Below are positions 35,400 through 47,803 of a stretch of DNA of 64,000 nucleotides, piece by piece. The notes under the pieces are model-generated. The model saw only the letters and a list, made by a program, of their open reading frames with translations, had not been told where the DNA came from and did no database searches. Within the stretch, counting starts at the first letter, position 1. Every line of letters starts with the position of its first letter. The stretch lies in assembly GCA_018389105.1 (NCBI GenBank), contig JACATO010002135.1, positions 248,001-312,000 of the forward strand. The letters run 5' to 3'. The DNA comes from Nautilus pompilius (taxonomy: Eukaryota; Mollusca; Cephalopoda; Nautilida; Nautilidae). Both the position numbers and the translations under genes were made by a program.

Positions 35400-36320
35400 C
35401 CAATTATGAGTGTCATCATTCTTTGTGATCAAAGATGTTATTGTGCTTGCTTCTCAGTTTTAGCTTCACAGTTCTTCCAAGAGATGAGAGAGAGTTCAAC
35501 CTTAGAAACTGAGTTGCTGATTTAATGTTTTTTTTTTTTAAAACGTATCTCACCAGTGCTGGGAACAGTGCTGCCACAACAGATTTATCTGTCTTTGGAG
35601 TATTGTGGACATTTTCTGAAATATTGTTCAACAGTTTCAGAGACATTAAAATTGGGGCATATCTTTGAAATGGCCATTCGCCTATGAGCATGGGAATTTA
35701 TGAGACAAAAGCCTACTTATATGTAGTTTACTAATCTGAGCCTGTAGATTCATGGGTAATTTGAAAATTTTCTCATTCCTTCAAACTAAGCTATGCGTTG
35801 TTTTCAGATTCAACTCAGTTTCTTAACTTTTCAGTTGTCATATGCTTTTATGGTCAAAATGTCAATACCAGCTAGGCTGAGATAATTTAGTGGCAGTTTT
35901 GACTATTTTATCATATTTTCCACTGCCTGGTAGACCATTTTTTTTGATAGCCATTGCAATATAAATGTAAAACCTTTTCCAGATAGCTATATCAGCATGA
36001 TCTGTACTCATTGCTCTTCTACCTTCAAACCAGTTTTTCCTGCATTCTTCAGAGATTTTAGGATAGACTTACTGCCAGTGAACATATTTACATGAAAGGG
36101 TGTCTCAAGTGAACGTGGGTGTTCTAAACTTTTTAAAAATGCAATTGTTTGCTCAGTAGCTACTATAGATAACTCTATCTGATACCCCTAACTTATCTTC
36201 TTTTTCATCTGCCATTATTAGATAAGCTTCTGCCCCACCACACTTAAGACCATCTTTTTTTAAATTTGAAATGTTGCATTTGGACTGCAATAAAATTGAA
36301 TCTAATGGAAAGATTATAGG
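35400..36320 (-). pseudogene. Decayed coding-like stretch, unidentified
   Basis: Read on the - strand, consecutive frames give protein-like text with few transversions in character: C-S-K-C-N-I-S-N-L, then A-Y-L-I-M-A-D-E-K-E-D-K (near 36200), T-I-A-F-L-K-S-L-E-H-P-R-S-L (near 36110), W-F-E-G-R-R-A-M-S-T-D-H-A-D (near 36020), and an open 91-codon frame at 35416-35691 with K-T-D-K-S-V-V-A-A-L-F. Frame changes and stops separate the blocks and no introns are evident. This fits an old transposon gene or processed pseudogene. I could not assign a family. Confidence 0.35.
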
Positions 36321-36329
36321 TGCAGGTTT

Positions 36330-37316
36330 AATCTTTTATTGAAGAATTTAAACAAATATTTAATTGAAAATCTGACCTTTGGAGCTTTCAGTCAGTGGTT
36401 GGTTAAAGTGCACCATCTCATATTAAATGTAAAAAAGAAAAATTCTCAGGTTTCTTGGTTGTTTAGAACTTCAAACACACTGGAGAAAAAAAACCACTAA
36501 TATTCTTGGTGGCTTTATGTTTAAGCAGATTCTCAATTGGCATTGGCATTTTTACTCTCTAAACAAGGATATATACTAAATAAAAAAGATTCTATTTTGA
36601 CTGTAAACATACAATAAATTCAACAACAAATGGCTGCAAATATATACGTAGATGGGAGCTAAAATTCTTCTGTCCATTTATAGATGTGCTATACTGTGTC
36701 TCCATTAATTATTTCCTGGTCTTATGTTCAGTTGAAGCTTGACCAGATACCATTACAGCAGTGCTATTTCAGCTAGGTTTCTTCTGAACATTCCTACAAA
36801 GATTTTAACATATCTGAAACCTTCATCTTAAGGTAAATATAGCTCTGCTGCAGTAGATAAACTGTAGAAATATTGCATCAGCAAGAATTAGTGGTATAAG
36901 TAACAGAAAACCCCCAAATAAACAGTATTTTGAAAGGATAACATGCAATGGAGGAAGAGCGATGTCTTAGTAATGAAACTCTGGCACATTAATAATGCAG
37001 TTGTGTAGAGCATTAGTTACGCATTAATGCCTGATGTGTTAGCAAGTTTCCATTAATGCAGACAGAACTCTATACATGCTTGCATAAACATATTTCCTAT
37101 ACTTGACTTTTCTAGTTTTCAAATAATTGTCAGAGTATTTAAGAGATAGAAGGTAAATGTCTTTTCAGGTCCTCACATTTGCCACAAACAAGAATATATT
37201 CTCTTTTGTTTATTATCAGAATATTTGGTATAGCCAACAAATTGAATTTTTACATCTGGTTGTTATGAAGAAAAATTCTTTTATCTTAATAACAAAAAAT
37301 CAGAGCAGAACAACAA
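36330..37316. other. AT-rich DNA, no gene seen
   Basis: No coding-like frame or clear repeat boundary. Confidence 0.5.
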
Positions 37317-37733
37317 AAACACTAATAACAATATAATTTACTAATTTTGTAATAGAAATACTAATGTAAATTCAACAAAATCAATATAAAATAAACGCTA
37401 TTGGCTGGAGGTTTGAAAGTAGCCAATCCGAGAGCGTTATCCATTTCTCCTTGCTGCTGATTGGCTGCTGCCCACGAGGCACTGTCTCGGGCAGATGCAG
37501 CCCAGCAGCCCCGCATCATCCCAGTTTACCGCATGTAGCTATCTCGAGTGTTTCTCTGAGTGTTGTATTTTTTATTAAATTATTATTATATATTTACTTA
37601 TATTTTTTAATTATATTTTACGTTATATTTTGACGTTTATAGGCATTTTATGGACTATGTCCAATATTCGCGGTTTTTCACTCTTCGCAGGTGCTCTAGG
37701 AACGTAACCCCCGTGAATATAGGGGGACAACTG
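37317..37733. mobile_element. TA-flanked element, truncated copy 1
   Basis: Nearly identical by eye to 47374-47801, starting at ACACTAATAACAATATAATT and ending in CCCCGTGAATATAGGGGGAC then AACTG/TA. About 150 bp at the left end, including the left terminal repeat, is missing. It contains the same GC-rich block and a matching 60-codon ORF (37451-37633), which is a shared element feature and not a host gene. Confidence 0.8.
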
Positions 37734-37823
37734 TATACAGATAACACACTGTGCATTATCATCTTGTCAAAAGTACGTAAATCCAGCAGCGATATCTCCA
37801 TTTACCAAAGATCATATTATAGG

Positions 37824-38117
37824 TCATTCAGTGTGTGAGTTTAGTCTTTGAAAGGTTAACAAAAATGTTGATATTACCCAGTGGTCTGTGACTAGTACTA
37901 TCCTGAAATTCTCAGAGACAAATGTTACTGCTGCTGTTAAATGACTATGAAGACTTTCAACAGTGATATCATAAAAAAGTGCTATATGGGTGGGAGTGTT
38001 ATAGTATAGGCTGTAATCTGGCCCAGTGGAAAAATAATTTGTTGAAGGACCTTTCAATCCTGCTGAGTACATAGCCATTTCAAAGACACGTCTACCATTC
38101 TGTGATTCTTTGTCCAT
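37824..38117 (-). other. Unassigned 97-codon ORF
   Basis: An open - strand frame with reasonable-looking composition. It is followed upstream by an acceptor-like TTTCTTTTCCAG (on the - strand near 38170), but the segment between acceptor and ATG changes frame. I see no domain. It may be part of an old repeat or a chance ORF. Confidence 0.15.
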
Positions 38118-38379
38118 ATTCTTCAGTAGAATGGTGCTTCATGCCACACCTTTCATGTGACGACAGTCTGGAAAAGAAATCAAAACATTCAACTTTCTTG
38201 GTTACTTAAACCATTTGCTATGAATTCAAGCACCTGTGGCAGCATTCTGTCTATGTCTCACCAATGTGATGAAATTAAAGAAAGCTCCCACATGGATATT
38301 GGGTAACCTGGACTACAAGATGATACAAAATCTCATGGATTCAGTGCCAAACAGTCTAGAGGCTCTTCTGTAAGAGGCA

Positions 38380-38913
38380 ACTCAACCAACTACTAACATA
38401 AAGGATTTATTTTCTGCTCATCTTTTATGCTGTTTTCTGCAATTGTATTTCTTCCTTACAATGCATACACTAATGCTACATTACAGATGGTCCCACTTCA
38501 AGAACTGTTTGTGAAATTGCAGACTGTTAAACAAGAAAAAGGAAATGTAGAATATTTATATATATATCCTTGGCATACTTGAAATCCACAGCCTGTTTCT
38601 GTCTTTTATTTACTATTTAAAGGAAAAATAAGTTTTGTGTGTGGAAGGTGGGTGTTCTCACAATGCCATACTATGGTACCGACCACTCTGCTTAATCCTA
38701 GTAAGGGTCAGTCAGCTAAGGTTTGACTATCAAAAAATCTGCTAGAGTTTATGAAGCAAATTTCTAATTCTAAATGGCAAAAATATTTACAACAAATAAA
38801 AGAAGAAAAAGGAATAGATTTTTATCTGTGGGTTCATAGTAATGGATTTTATCGCATTGCATTGAAGCAACAGTTTCTTAATTATTGGTATGCAAAGTTT
38901 ATTTCAGATTCCT

Positions 38914-38944
<31 letters not shown>

Positions 38945-41358
38945 TAATTTCTTTCTTTTCACCATTCTTCTGTCTTGGATCCAAGGGGAAACATTCTAAA
39001 AGAACTATAGTATGGCTTGCAGCATATTTTTATTCATTGAGTCTACAACCATGAATAATAGCTGTCAGAAATGACAGGTGTATTGTTTACCATATGAAAT
39101 ATTGTAGCAGCACATGCCAGCATCTTTTGCAGTGAGATGATTGCAAAATGGCAACTTACTTATTAATTTTGGTTGTTTGGTTAATACTCATCGATGTGAT
39201 TCAATTGGAAATCTTTGGTATACTGCATTTCCCTTTAAGCTAATTTTCTCTAAGTTACAGATTTCCACAGAATAATGACAATGAAACACACAAGATTAGA
39301 TTACTGCTCTAAAATGATTTAAAGGGTAGTTACAGGGGTTTGGAAGTGATATTGTTAATTGCTGGGTTGATTATTTGTGAGGAAAAGTGTATAGTGTTTC
39401 ATGCAATAAGTCTTGTAGTTATGAATGTGAAAAACCCAAAAAAAGTTTACATTAACAAGAGAAAGGGATTAATTTGCTAATGAATGATTTAGAAGGTGTC
39501 CAGATCTGCATACTTAGTGTTTTTAACCAGTTTTCTAATAGCACTGCAAATAAGCTGAATTTCCAATAATTTGTTAGTATATGTAAAGGAAGGAGATGCT
39601 GCATCTGCTGTTTGATGGTGTATTGCTCATAGACCCGTTCTCTCTCTTTTTTGTTTTTTATTTTTTTGGAACTTTGAGGAGTGGGTTGGGTATGTTTATA
39701 AGAAGGCTTCCTGATACCACAGCGAGCTGAGTCATGTACTGTACCAATGAGTCAGATGATGGTTACTCTCCCATTAGATTCTTTGACAAACATGTTTATT
39801 AAGATAGCAATACAGAGAATTATTGAGAAAGGTACATCAAAGCAAAAAGAAAACAATACACCAACTAGTGTAAGAGACCTCTTCCTTGTTCTTGCATTTG
39901 TGGTAGAAAATGCAAATATCTGCACCCTGCAATGAAAGATGATAGACTTTGTACATTCTTCATATCGGCAGGATGAATTTTCTGCCATCATTTTAATTTA
40001 ATGTCATAAAAAGTTTGTTATCAAAGAAAAACAAGGGTACAGAATAATATGTACACTGGAAGCCATAATTGAAGAATCACCAGAGAAATATTCCCTATAT
40101 CGTACATTTATGCAATTGACCAATTAAGTTTTCCTTTTAATAAATGCCTCGTTATTATGTTAATTAATTAAATTGTTCTTTTAAATCTGACAATAAAGAA
40201 AATTTGTTGGTTTGTATCCTGCGACATTAGCAGTCACCACTCCAATACAATAATTCTTCAAGAGTAGAAGGTGTTTTGATGAAGAAATGTCTGACAACAT
40301 TTTGGAAACTATTTTTTTGGTTTTTTTTCTTTTAAAGATGTATTTGTTTAAAAGTCAAGTGCTATTATGCACAGGAAAGTGTATGGACTAAAGGATTGAT
40401 TTATTATGAAATAAGGGATATTTCATTGGTGAGTTCACGTTATGGCCATCACTGGTGGTTTCGCAAATTAAATTAAGAAAACTGGTCGAGTTATGTTTGC
40501 TGTGTGACTAGAATAAGATATTTGGCAGAGTGGAAGAGAAATAAGATTAGGCGGTGAAATCTAAGAGATTCAAGAATAATATTGTTTTGAGTTAAAGCTT
40601 TGCCCACTGATCCTAGAATAGAATGAGAACTTTGCCACCAGTATGAGAGTAGCATTTGTACCCAAGGCATGATGAGTTTCACCACACGCATTCTGCAGGC
40701 CCAAGGAAACTCAGTTACTACAATCATATCTTTGCAATTAAAGATTAACACAAATAGAAAGAGAACTAAATTTTTGACACAGCACATATATATATATATA
40801 CTTGCAAGTTGTTTTTTCCTTCTTTAAGGGAGTTATTGATCTGTGCACCATGTATATTTTGAATTAAAGTCAGTTGTTTTAGTTCTAACAGTAATCCTGT
40901 ACTGTTCAAGATTTAGTTTCATTATTTAGTGTAATTATAGAGGATTTATATTTTCAACTGTATGTAATATTAAAACCCAGTATCTTGTTTATAAGGAAAT
41001 AAATCAATACATGGCAGATTGATATTATATAATTTTTTTATATATTACTCTATTTGATGCATTAGGTGGACATTAGGGTGCTGATAGAATATTTTTTTTA
41101 AAAAAATGACAGAAATTGAAAATATAGATGAGCTGTCTTCCTGATACTTTTTTTTTGTTGCTGAATACATATCATTATGGTGGAATTGATACTGTGGCTG
41201 TTGTTTTTAATCTTAGAAGTTTGTTTTAAAAGTTTAGTCAGTCATTGGCTACAGTACATTCTTAAGGTAAGTCATTTACTCTACCACTCATGTACCATAT
41301 TCTTATGCACATGGGTAATTGATTAGCCTTTTACCCCCCTTTTCTTTTTAAATTTCAG
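38380..41358. other. Intron DNA, no gene seen
   Basis: A (CA)n tract lies at 38913-38940. The short ORFs on both strands lack recognisable motifs. In the gene model this is the end of the intron before exon 41359. Confidence 0.5.
38913..38940. repeat. (CA)n microsatellite
   Basis: 14 CA units. Confidence 0.95.
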
Positions 41359-41487
41359 ATGTCTCCAGTGTTTTCCTGCATGGTTCACGTGACTCAAGCA
41401 GGTAGATGTCTGTATAATAAACTTGCCCAACTGGTGCAGTACCATTACAACCTTGCATCTACAACAGTCACAGGAATACCAATGAAA
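41359..41487 (+). CDS. Exon candidate 3 of the unidentified split gene
   Basis: A 129-bp exon (43 codons, phase 0/0) between a textbook acceptor (CCCCCCTTTTC...AATTTCAG) and the donor AAA/GTAAGTTT. It begins MSPVFSCMVHVTQAGRCLYN and continues with L-A-Q-L-V-Q-Y-H-Y-N-L, a segment that looks amphipathic and helical. It is the best supported exon in the window: both splice sites are strong, the G+C content rises, and the frame is open end to end. The first codon is ATG, but since the acceptor abuts it and upstream exons are in phase, it is probably not the start. Family unknown. Confidence 0.6.
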
Positions 41488-44190
41488 GTAAGTTTCTTTC
41501 AGCGCTCTCTCTCTTCATTGTTAACTGAAGTTTATTGCACATAACTTTAAATATCACCATTTTAGAAAAATATAATGTTGTGAGTGGTGGAAAAAGAAAC
41601 AAGACAATCTGGTAAATTTTTTATTTTTTTTCAAAGAGGATTTGAACTTTTTCTAGTTTTAGAATATTTTAGATAATTCTGTAGACTGAATCTTTGATAA
41701 TGAAGAAAACATAATTAAATTTTTTGGTAAATATGTCTTTTTTCAGTTATATATATAGTGTACGTCAATCGTATTGGTGAATCGATCCTATATGTGCTAC
41801 TGCCATATGTGGATTTTTTTGGGAAGGGCTCATTGAAATCAATTATGGTTATCTGGATTTTGGTCTGTCTTTGGTGCTTCCAGTTTACTAGAATTGGTCT
41901 CATAGTCTTCTTGCAGATAGCCAGTGGACACAATACCAGTGACCTCGATAGAGCAGGTTATTACTGCTTGTAACGTGATTGCATTGTTTTGTCTCATTGT
42001 CAAGTAAACTTGTCAGTGTAACTATGCAGCTTTATATGTGCAAAACATGACTGTCATATGGTGTGCACATATTAAAATACTATTTTGTGCATATGGTAAT
42101 GTGAACACTCACCCAATGGCCACGTGCACACGCATGCAAACAGACAGAGAGAGAGAGCAAATGGTATGACTGACAGTATAGGTAAAGTGCAAGGACAATA
42201 GCTATTATTACACTTTTTATTTGAATTTACATTTATTTTTAAAGACAGTATATAAATGCATTTAGTGTACTTCAAGATTAAGTGGCTAGTTTATTACCAC
42301 TATGCATATATTCACCAACTTTTCTTTGGTGAGAGACTATGAGCAGTGCTTCTAGGTGGTCCTTACTCTGTCATCAGTTGCTACGTTATTGAGAATGAAG
42401 TGAGAAAAATTAAATGTTCTATTCGTGTAGTCAGTCAGATGCTGGGCAAAAAGAAATTGTAAAATATTTTGATCTGATAGTGAGGAGACATTGATATCTT
42501 GAGCACTACTAAATGGTTATATCTGTTCAGATTTGTTGATGAATTTGAATGCTCTGGAATAGCCTGTTTCTCTTTGTATTTCTAATTTAAATAGTAAACC
42601 TTGTGTTGATGCACTAGATGTTTCTTAATTTCTAAAATGTAGTTTTGACCTTGTTTTTAATTGTTATGAAACCATAGCTGCTAAGTTATGAAATCTCTAC
42701 AATTTTGCAATGTGGTTGACCTGTTGTTGAACTCAGCTCTTTCTGGAATATTTTCTAACAGTTAACAAATTTGGAATAAAGTCAGGGTTTATCAGCATCA
42801 CATAAAATTCTAGTTGTTGTACTTAAGATTGTACAGAAATGATTGTGCTGTGGATATTTCATCAGATAAAATATAAAGTTACTACTAATGGGGGCTATAA
42901 GAAAGCCATTGAAAGTCTATCTGGACTGAGGAATACATTGTCCACTCAGATCAGTTGTAAATCATTCACCCTTGCCAACACCTATAATTACTTTCTATAA
43001 AGGAAATTTCTGGTATTTGTATTATGAATTTAACAAAACAAAGGCCATCTTTAAATGACCTACAAACACCATGTAATAATTTTTTTCATTTTTTAATTGA
43101 AATCATTAAAAACGAATTAGTGTTGACTTTCTGTCTGGGAGTTAAATATCTTATTTCTGCCTTTAATTAGTGCATAAGGTAAATGCACTTGCTTCCATGA
43201 TTGTGGACTTACTAATGAAATATCCCATACATGATACATAAATTTATTTATAGTTGCACAATTATTATCATGACTGTTCGAAAGTTCATGCACGTAAGGC
43301 ATCCATTTTCAAACTTTTGTTACACGAGACTTTTTTAAAACATCCTCCTTTATGCTTGAAGATTATTTAATTTTTATCAGTAGATCCACAATTTTTTTGC
43401 GTAAAATTAAAAAAAAAATACATTGATTATGTGTGGCTTGTATTTTCTAGAGTGTATTTATTGCAAAATACTACAAAAATCTTACATTTGGAGAAAATGA
43501 AAGCAATCAAAATTGCATCAAGTATAGTCTCATGTTTGTGTTTTCTCTTCTTTTTTATACAAGTAACCATGACCATAATAAACTAGTCATTAACCGTTTG
43601 ACATATGCTCTCATGGCGAGTAGGTATTGATCCCGACAGAGTTATGCCATAAGGATTCTTTTCAAGGTTTTGTGGGCTGTCAGAAGCCAGTACATGATTA
43701 ATCAGTAATGAGAAAAATATCTCACTGTGATTTCTGAACTTTTTTTTTTTTACATGAATACTACACTAATAATACACTTATGACACTTGCTTTGCCGTGG
43801 CTTCATTATGTTGATGGGCTTCTGTCAATTGAATATAACTGTTTAAACTACTTGGAGAAAGACATAGAATTTTCTAGAGAGAGGACAAATGAAATTTTAA
43901 ATTTTAAAATGAAACTCTGTTTGTTGCATTTTCCTTTATTTGTTTAGTATATATGTTAAAGATGGATTAACTAATTGGAAACTGAGATATGAATTTTAAT
44001 TTTTTTTTTAGACTGTGTTGTGTAATTTGTACATTTTTCATGTTGCTGATTGATTTGTTTCAATTTTTGTACAGGAATTTTATTTTTTGATAATTACTAT
44101 GCATATTAGCAAAAAAAACTCATGTAGAGTAGACTTTAAATGAATGCGTAAAATTGGTTGGTCAGTTGAGAGATTATTACTTGGCTGCTG
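41488..44190. other. Intron DNA, no gene seen
   Basis: AT-rich, with no coding-like frame. In the model it is part of the intron between 41487 and 52358. Confidence 0.5.
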
Positions 44191-44194
44191 CGGT

Positions 44195-44430
44195 GAAAAG
44201 CCCAAGTTTACCAGCTCAGTCTGGCATAGTTTCTTCTTCTTCAGCAGCTGGCCATGAGGCATTCTGAAGGTACACCAGTTTTCTTTTTTTTCTTTCATTT
44301 CAAATGCAAGGAGATCTAGTAAGGGTTTCTTTGCCAAAGTCAGAAGTGCCAGGACTTGCATAGCACTAGAATGGCAATCCTTCCTAGTAGGCACCCATGG
44401 CACTATGCTCCTTCTTCAGAGTTGCCTCCA
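44195..44430 (-). repeat. Dispersed repeat fragment
   Basis: Shares CTCTGAAGAAGGAGCATAGT (read on the - strand near 44420) with 28355-28378 and, more weakly, with the inverted segment at 558-600. The - strand ORF of 107 codons across it is explained by the repeat. Class unknown; it could be the body of a SINE or LINE. Confidence 0.4.
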
Positions 44431-45690
44431 TTGTAAGTATCAGTGAATAAAAAGAAGAAAAAAAGCAATTTTTAAAATCATTCATAGCATTAACTTAAAT
44501 GATATTTGTTCGATTTTTCTTTATTATAATTGGAAGTTTTGGTTTGATGATAGTGTACGGATTGTGTATATATATGGAGAACGCCTAGTAGACCGGTGTA
44601 GTATGGTGTCAGGATGCAGTTAATGTTGCTGTGTTTGAGGTGGACTGCAAATGCAGCCGTTGGGTGGATTGGAAACAGTCTGTTTAAATGTAATGGCCGA
44701 CTCTGCAAAAGAAGCAAGAAAAAAGGATGGGTGGGGGTTTTCAAACTGATTAGTTATCACTGTCTGCAGTTAGCTACAGATTATAATCTGAATTCAGTGG
44801 AACTCGATAGGCAAAAATAGGTTGAAAAAATAAACAAAATCATCAAATCTAAGTTGCCAAGTGATAATATTTTAACTTATCACTTATAGTTAGAATATTT
44901 TTTTGTTCACCTACTTTTTCTCCATATCCCCCCAACTAACCTTCCTTTGGGATGTATTTTGTCTCTCTAAGTAAAAAAAAATTTTAAAAATAGGCATTAA
45001 TTTTTAATGGCCTTCATGAATTCTCGACCCTACTAGTCAGACCTTGTTCATATGTAGCAATACAGAGAATATTATGTTTAAAAACCATTTATTTTTTTCT
45101 TTGAGTTATCAACATACCAGATCTTGCTTAGCAGAAGTTTCCTGTTCTCCTAGTCTCTCCACCTCCCAAATTAGTTTGCTAATTTTTTCCCTCAGATTTG
45201 TGTATAGAAATTAGAAAGCAAAGCCATAAACAGTTTTCTGCCTGATAAGAGAGTTGAGGCAAGATAATCAGTTGAAGTTTACTGTATAAATTTTCTTTTC
45301 TAATGCTGCCAGATATTTACCAAAATGAAATACCTGGAAAGACCTTTATGCATTATGCACTAGTGTTATATTATTATTGGAAGAGAGTAAAAAGGTCTTG
45401 CATATGCAAAGTCCTGCATCTGAATCTTTAACCAGTTCACAGACACTTGGCATTTAATTGAAACTCTTTTTAGCAGCTTTGTAAAAAAATAAACATCTCA
45501 GTGCTATTTCATTGCCCAATACTCAAGGTTAACATGGCTAATGATATCAATCATCTTGCCACTGATATTTTAGCTGTGCAGTGTTTAAACAGAAAAATGA
45601 TATAAAATGTTCTGAATTTAGGTAAACAATTCAACAGTGAAAATGCACATCATGACATTATATAAAAGAAAAAAAATAGTATATACCCTA
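44431..45690. other. Intron DNA, no gene seen
   Basis: AT-rich; only short chance ORFs on either strand. Confidence 0.5.
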
Positions 45691-45694
45691 TTGA

Positions 45695-46955
45695 AGGTAA
45701 TTATAAAAATACTCAAAGGATGCTGCACAAATAATGAGTAATTGCAACTGAAAATGTGTATAGTACATACACAATGGATTATTACAAAAAATATACACAA
45801 ACAAAATGAATTCATTTACATTACATTAATATTTCCTATGTGAGCCCTTGTTTTATCTAGAGCATGAACCTTGTTATTAAGCTTCCATACAGGTTATCAG
45901 CATATGATAATGGAAAGTTGCTTCAAATATTTTATAGCACTTTCCACAATTCATCCAAGGTGTTTGGTTTCTGTTTGACTCAGTCTTCACATAACCCCCA
46001 TATAGCTTCAGTGATGCTCATAACAGGCCATTGTGCAGGCCAAGGTATCTTTGTGAGTGTTTCATCAGACTCTCTATATCACAAATTTTTTCACCACATT
46101 GACTATCTGCTTAAGCTTATTGTCATGATCTTTGCTCAATCAGATGTCTTCTGGAGAGAATGGCATGATTGATGAGAACCTGCCTGTAGCAGTTCACTGG
46201 CAGTATACCCTTGACTTTATCCAAATGTCTGAAGTACTTGGTTCGTATGCAGCCCTCTGCTTTGGTGTAGCTGTTATTACACTGACTGTTATCCCATTTC
46301 CAGTCTGTCTTCTATAAAACTGCCAATGGGAAACAATTCAAACTTAGACTTATCTGTAAAGAGCATCTTCTTCTATGGCTCATCATCCCACATTTCATAT
46401 TACTCTCTATTTCAACCTTGCTGTTTGGTAACTTCTCCGCAGCAAAGGTGTTGGGCAGCTACATATCCATTGAGAACTTCAAGCTAATGTGTTTTGAAGA
46501 ATCATCAATGCAGATACAGCTAGGTCATTCACAAATTTCTATTGGTTCTTTATTTATCACAACGTTGAGGCACTTAGCATCACTTTTGGAGAGTCCACAC
46601 TTTCTTTCCCTACTATCTATTGTAGACAGGACCAGTTTCATGCATTCTTCTCAGAGTCTTGCATATATCTCCTCCTGAAACATGAACTCGGGCTGCAATT
46701 TGCCCCATGGAGTAGCTTTCACTAGCTAGGACTAATTTCTATATACTTGTCATGTGATATTTTCTTCCCAGGAGCCATAGTATTTACCACACTATAGTAA
46801 TATCACTGCCTACTATTTGATAGATCCCTTGCAAGTATGGCACTTTGTGACTGCTTGCATGATAAACCATTCACAGTGTACTATAGCAGCACATGACTGT
46901 ACTACAAAGTATTTTGATTTTTATATCCAGTTTGTTTTCTTTTGTTTCTAATAAT
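45695..46955 (-). mobile_element. Tc1-like transposon relic, copy 2
   Basis: Contains CACAAATAATGAGTAATTGC at about 45726, as in copy 1, and further shared blocks with it: GGCATGAT-GATGAGAACCTGCCTG (46162 versus 9526) and TTATATCCAGT near the far end. The - strand carries Tc1 transposase debris in several frames. The ends are eroded, so the coordinates are approximate (about 1.26 kb). It is non-coding today. Confidence 0.65.
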
Positions 46956-47232
46956 TATTTTTACTATATTACCCTATCATTTTCTTTCAGCAATGAAACA
47001 AAATGTTAATTATCCTAAGTGACTAAGGACTGGAGAAAGTTAATTTTATTTCTTAATATCCACTTACTTGTAACTGAAGTCTACTCAATGCTATGCTTTC
47101 ATGCCTCTAAATGTTTTTTTGTTTGTTTTTAAATGTTATTTATTATTATACTTAAATATGTTTTACTATAGATAACTTGGTATTCTTATTTAATTAAGTT
47201 GAAGAATTTCCTGCTTCTCTTTAAAAGTAGTA

Positions 47233-47801
47233 CAGGGGCCCCGGTTATTCGTGGAATTTTCCTTAGAACCTAACTAATAATTGTTCGTGGAAACCCTCGC
47301 ATATTCGCAGAATCGCAAATATCTTCCACGATTTTTTATGGCTTTTTTCGTGGCAATATATATTTTTCACACTTTTTAACACTAAATTATTAATAACAAT
47401 ATAATTTACTAATTTTGTAATATAAATACTAACGTAAATTCAACAAAATCAATATAAAATAAACGCTATTGGCTGGAGGTTTGAAAGTAGACAATCTGAG
47501 AGCGTTATTCATTTCTCCTTGCTGCTGATTGGCTGCTGCCCACGAGGCGCTGTCTCAGGCAGATGCAGCCCAACAGCCCCGCATCATCCAAGTTTACCGC
47601 ATGTAGCTATCTCGAGTGTTTCTCTGAGTGTTGTATTTTTTATTAAATTATTATTATATATTTACTTATATTTTTTTATTATATTTTACGTTATATTTTG
47701 TCATTTATAGGCATTTTTATGGACCACGTCCAATATTCGCGGTTTTCACTCATCGCGTGGCTCTAGGAATGTAACCCCCGCGAATACCGGGGGGTCAACT
47801 G
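47233..47801. mobile_element. TA-flanked element with CCGGTATTCGCGG ends, full copy
   Basis: TA flanks (47231-47232 and 47802-47803). The left end CAGGGGCCCCGGTTATTCGTGG and, inverted from the right, CAGTTGACCCCCCGGTATTC give related terminal repeats. The length is 569 bp. TA duplication and CAG ends fit a Tc1/mariner/pogo-group non-autonomous element. The interior has a GC-rich island (47515-47600) followed by a very AT-rich stretch. A 63-codon ORF at 47519 is shared with copy 1 but has no transposase signature. Confidence 0.8.
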
Positions 47802-47803
47802 TA

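Noticed and set aside
38222..38371. Possible + strand exon with a 45-codon open frame ending in a stop
   Set aside because: No convincing acceptor at its start and no phase match to the main gene; kept only as a note.
37451..47710. Matching ORFs (60 and 63 codons) as a duplicated host gene
   Set aside because: Both lie inside copies of the same TA-flanked mobile element, so their similarity comes from the element.
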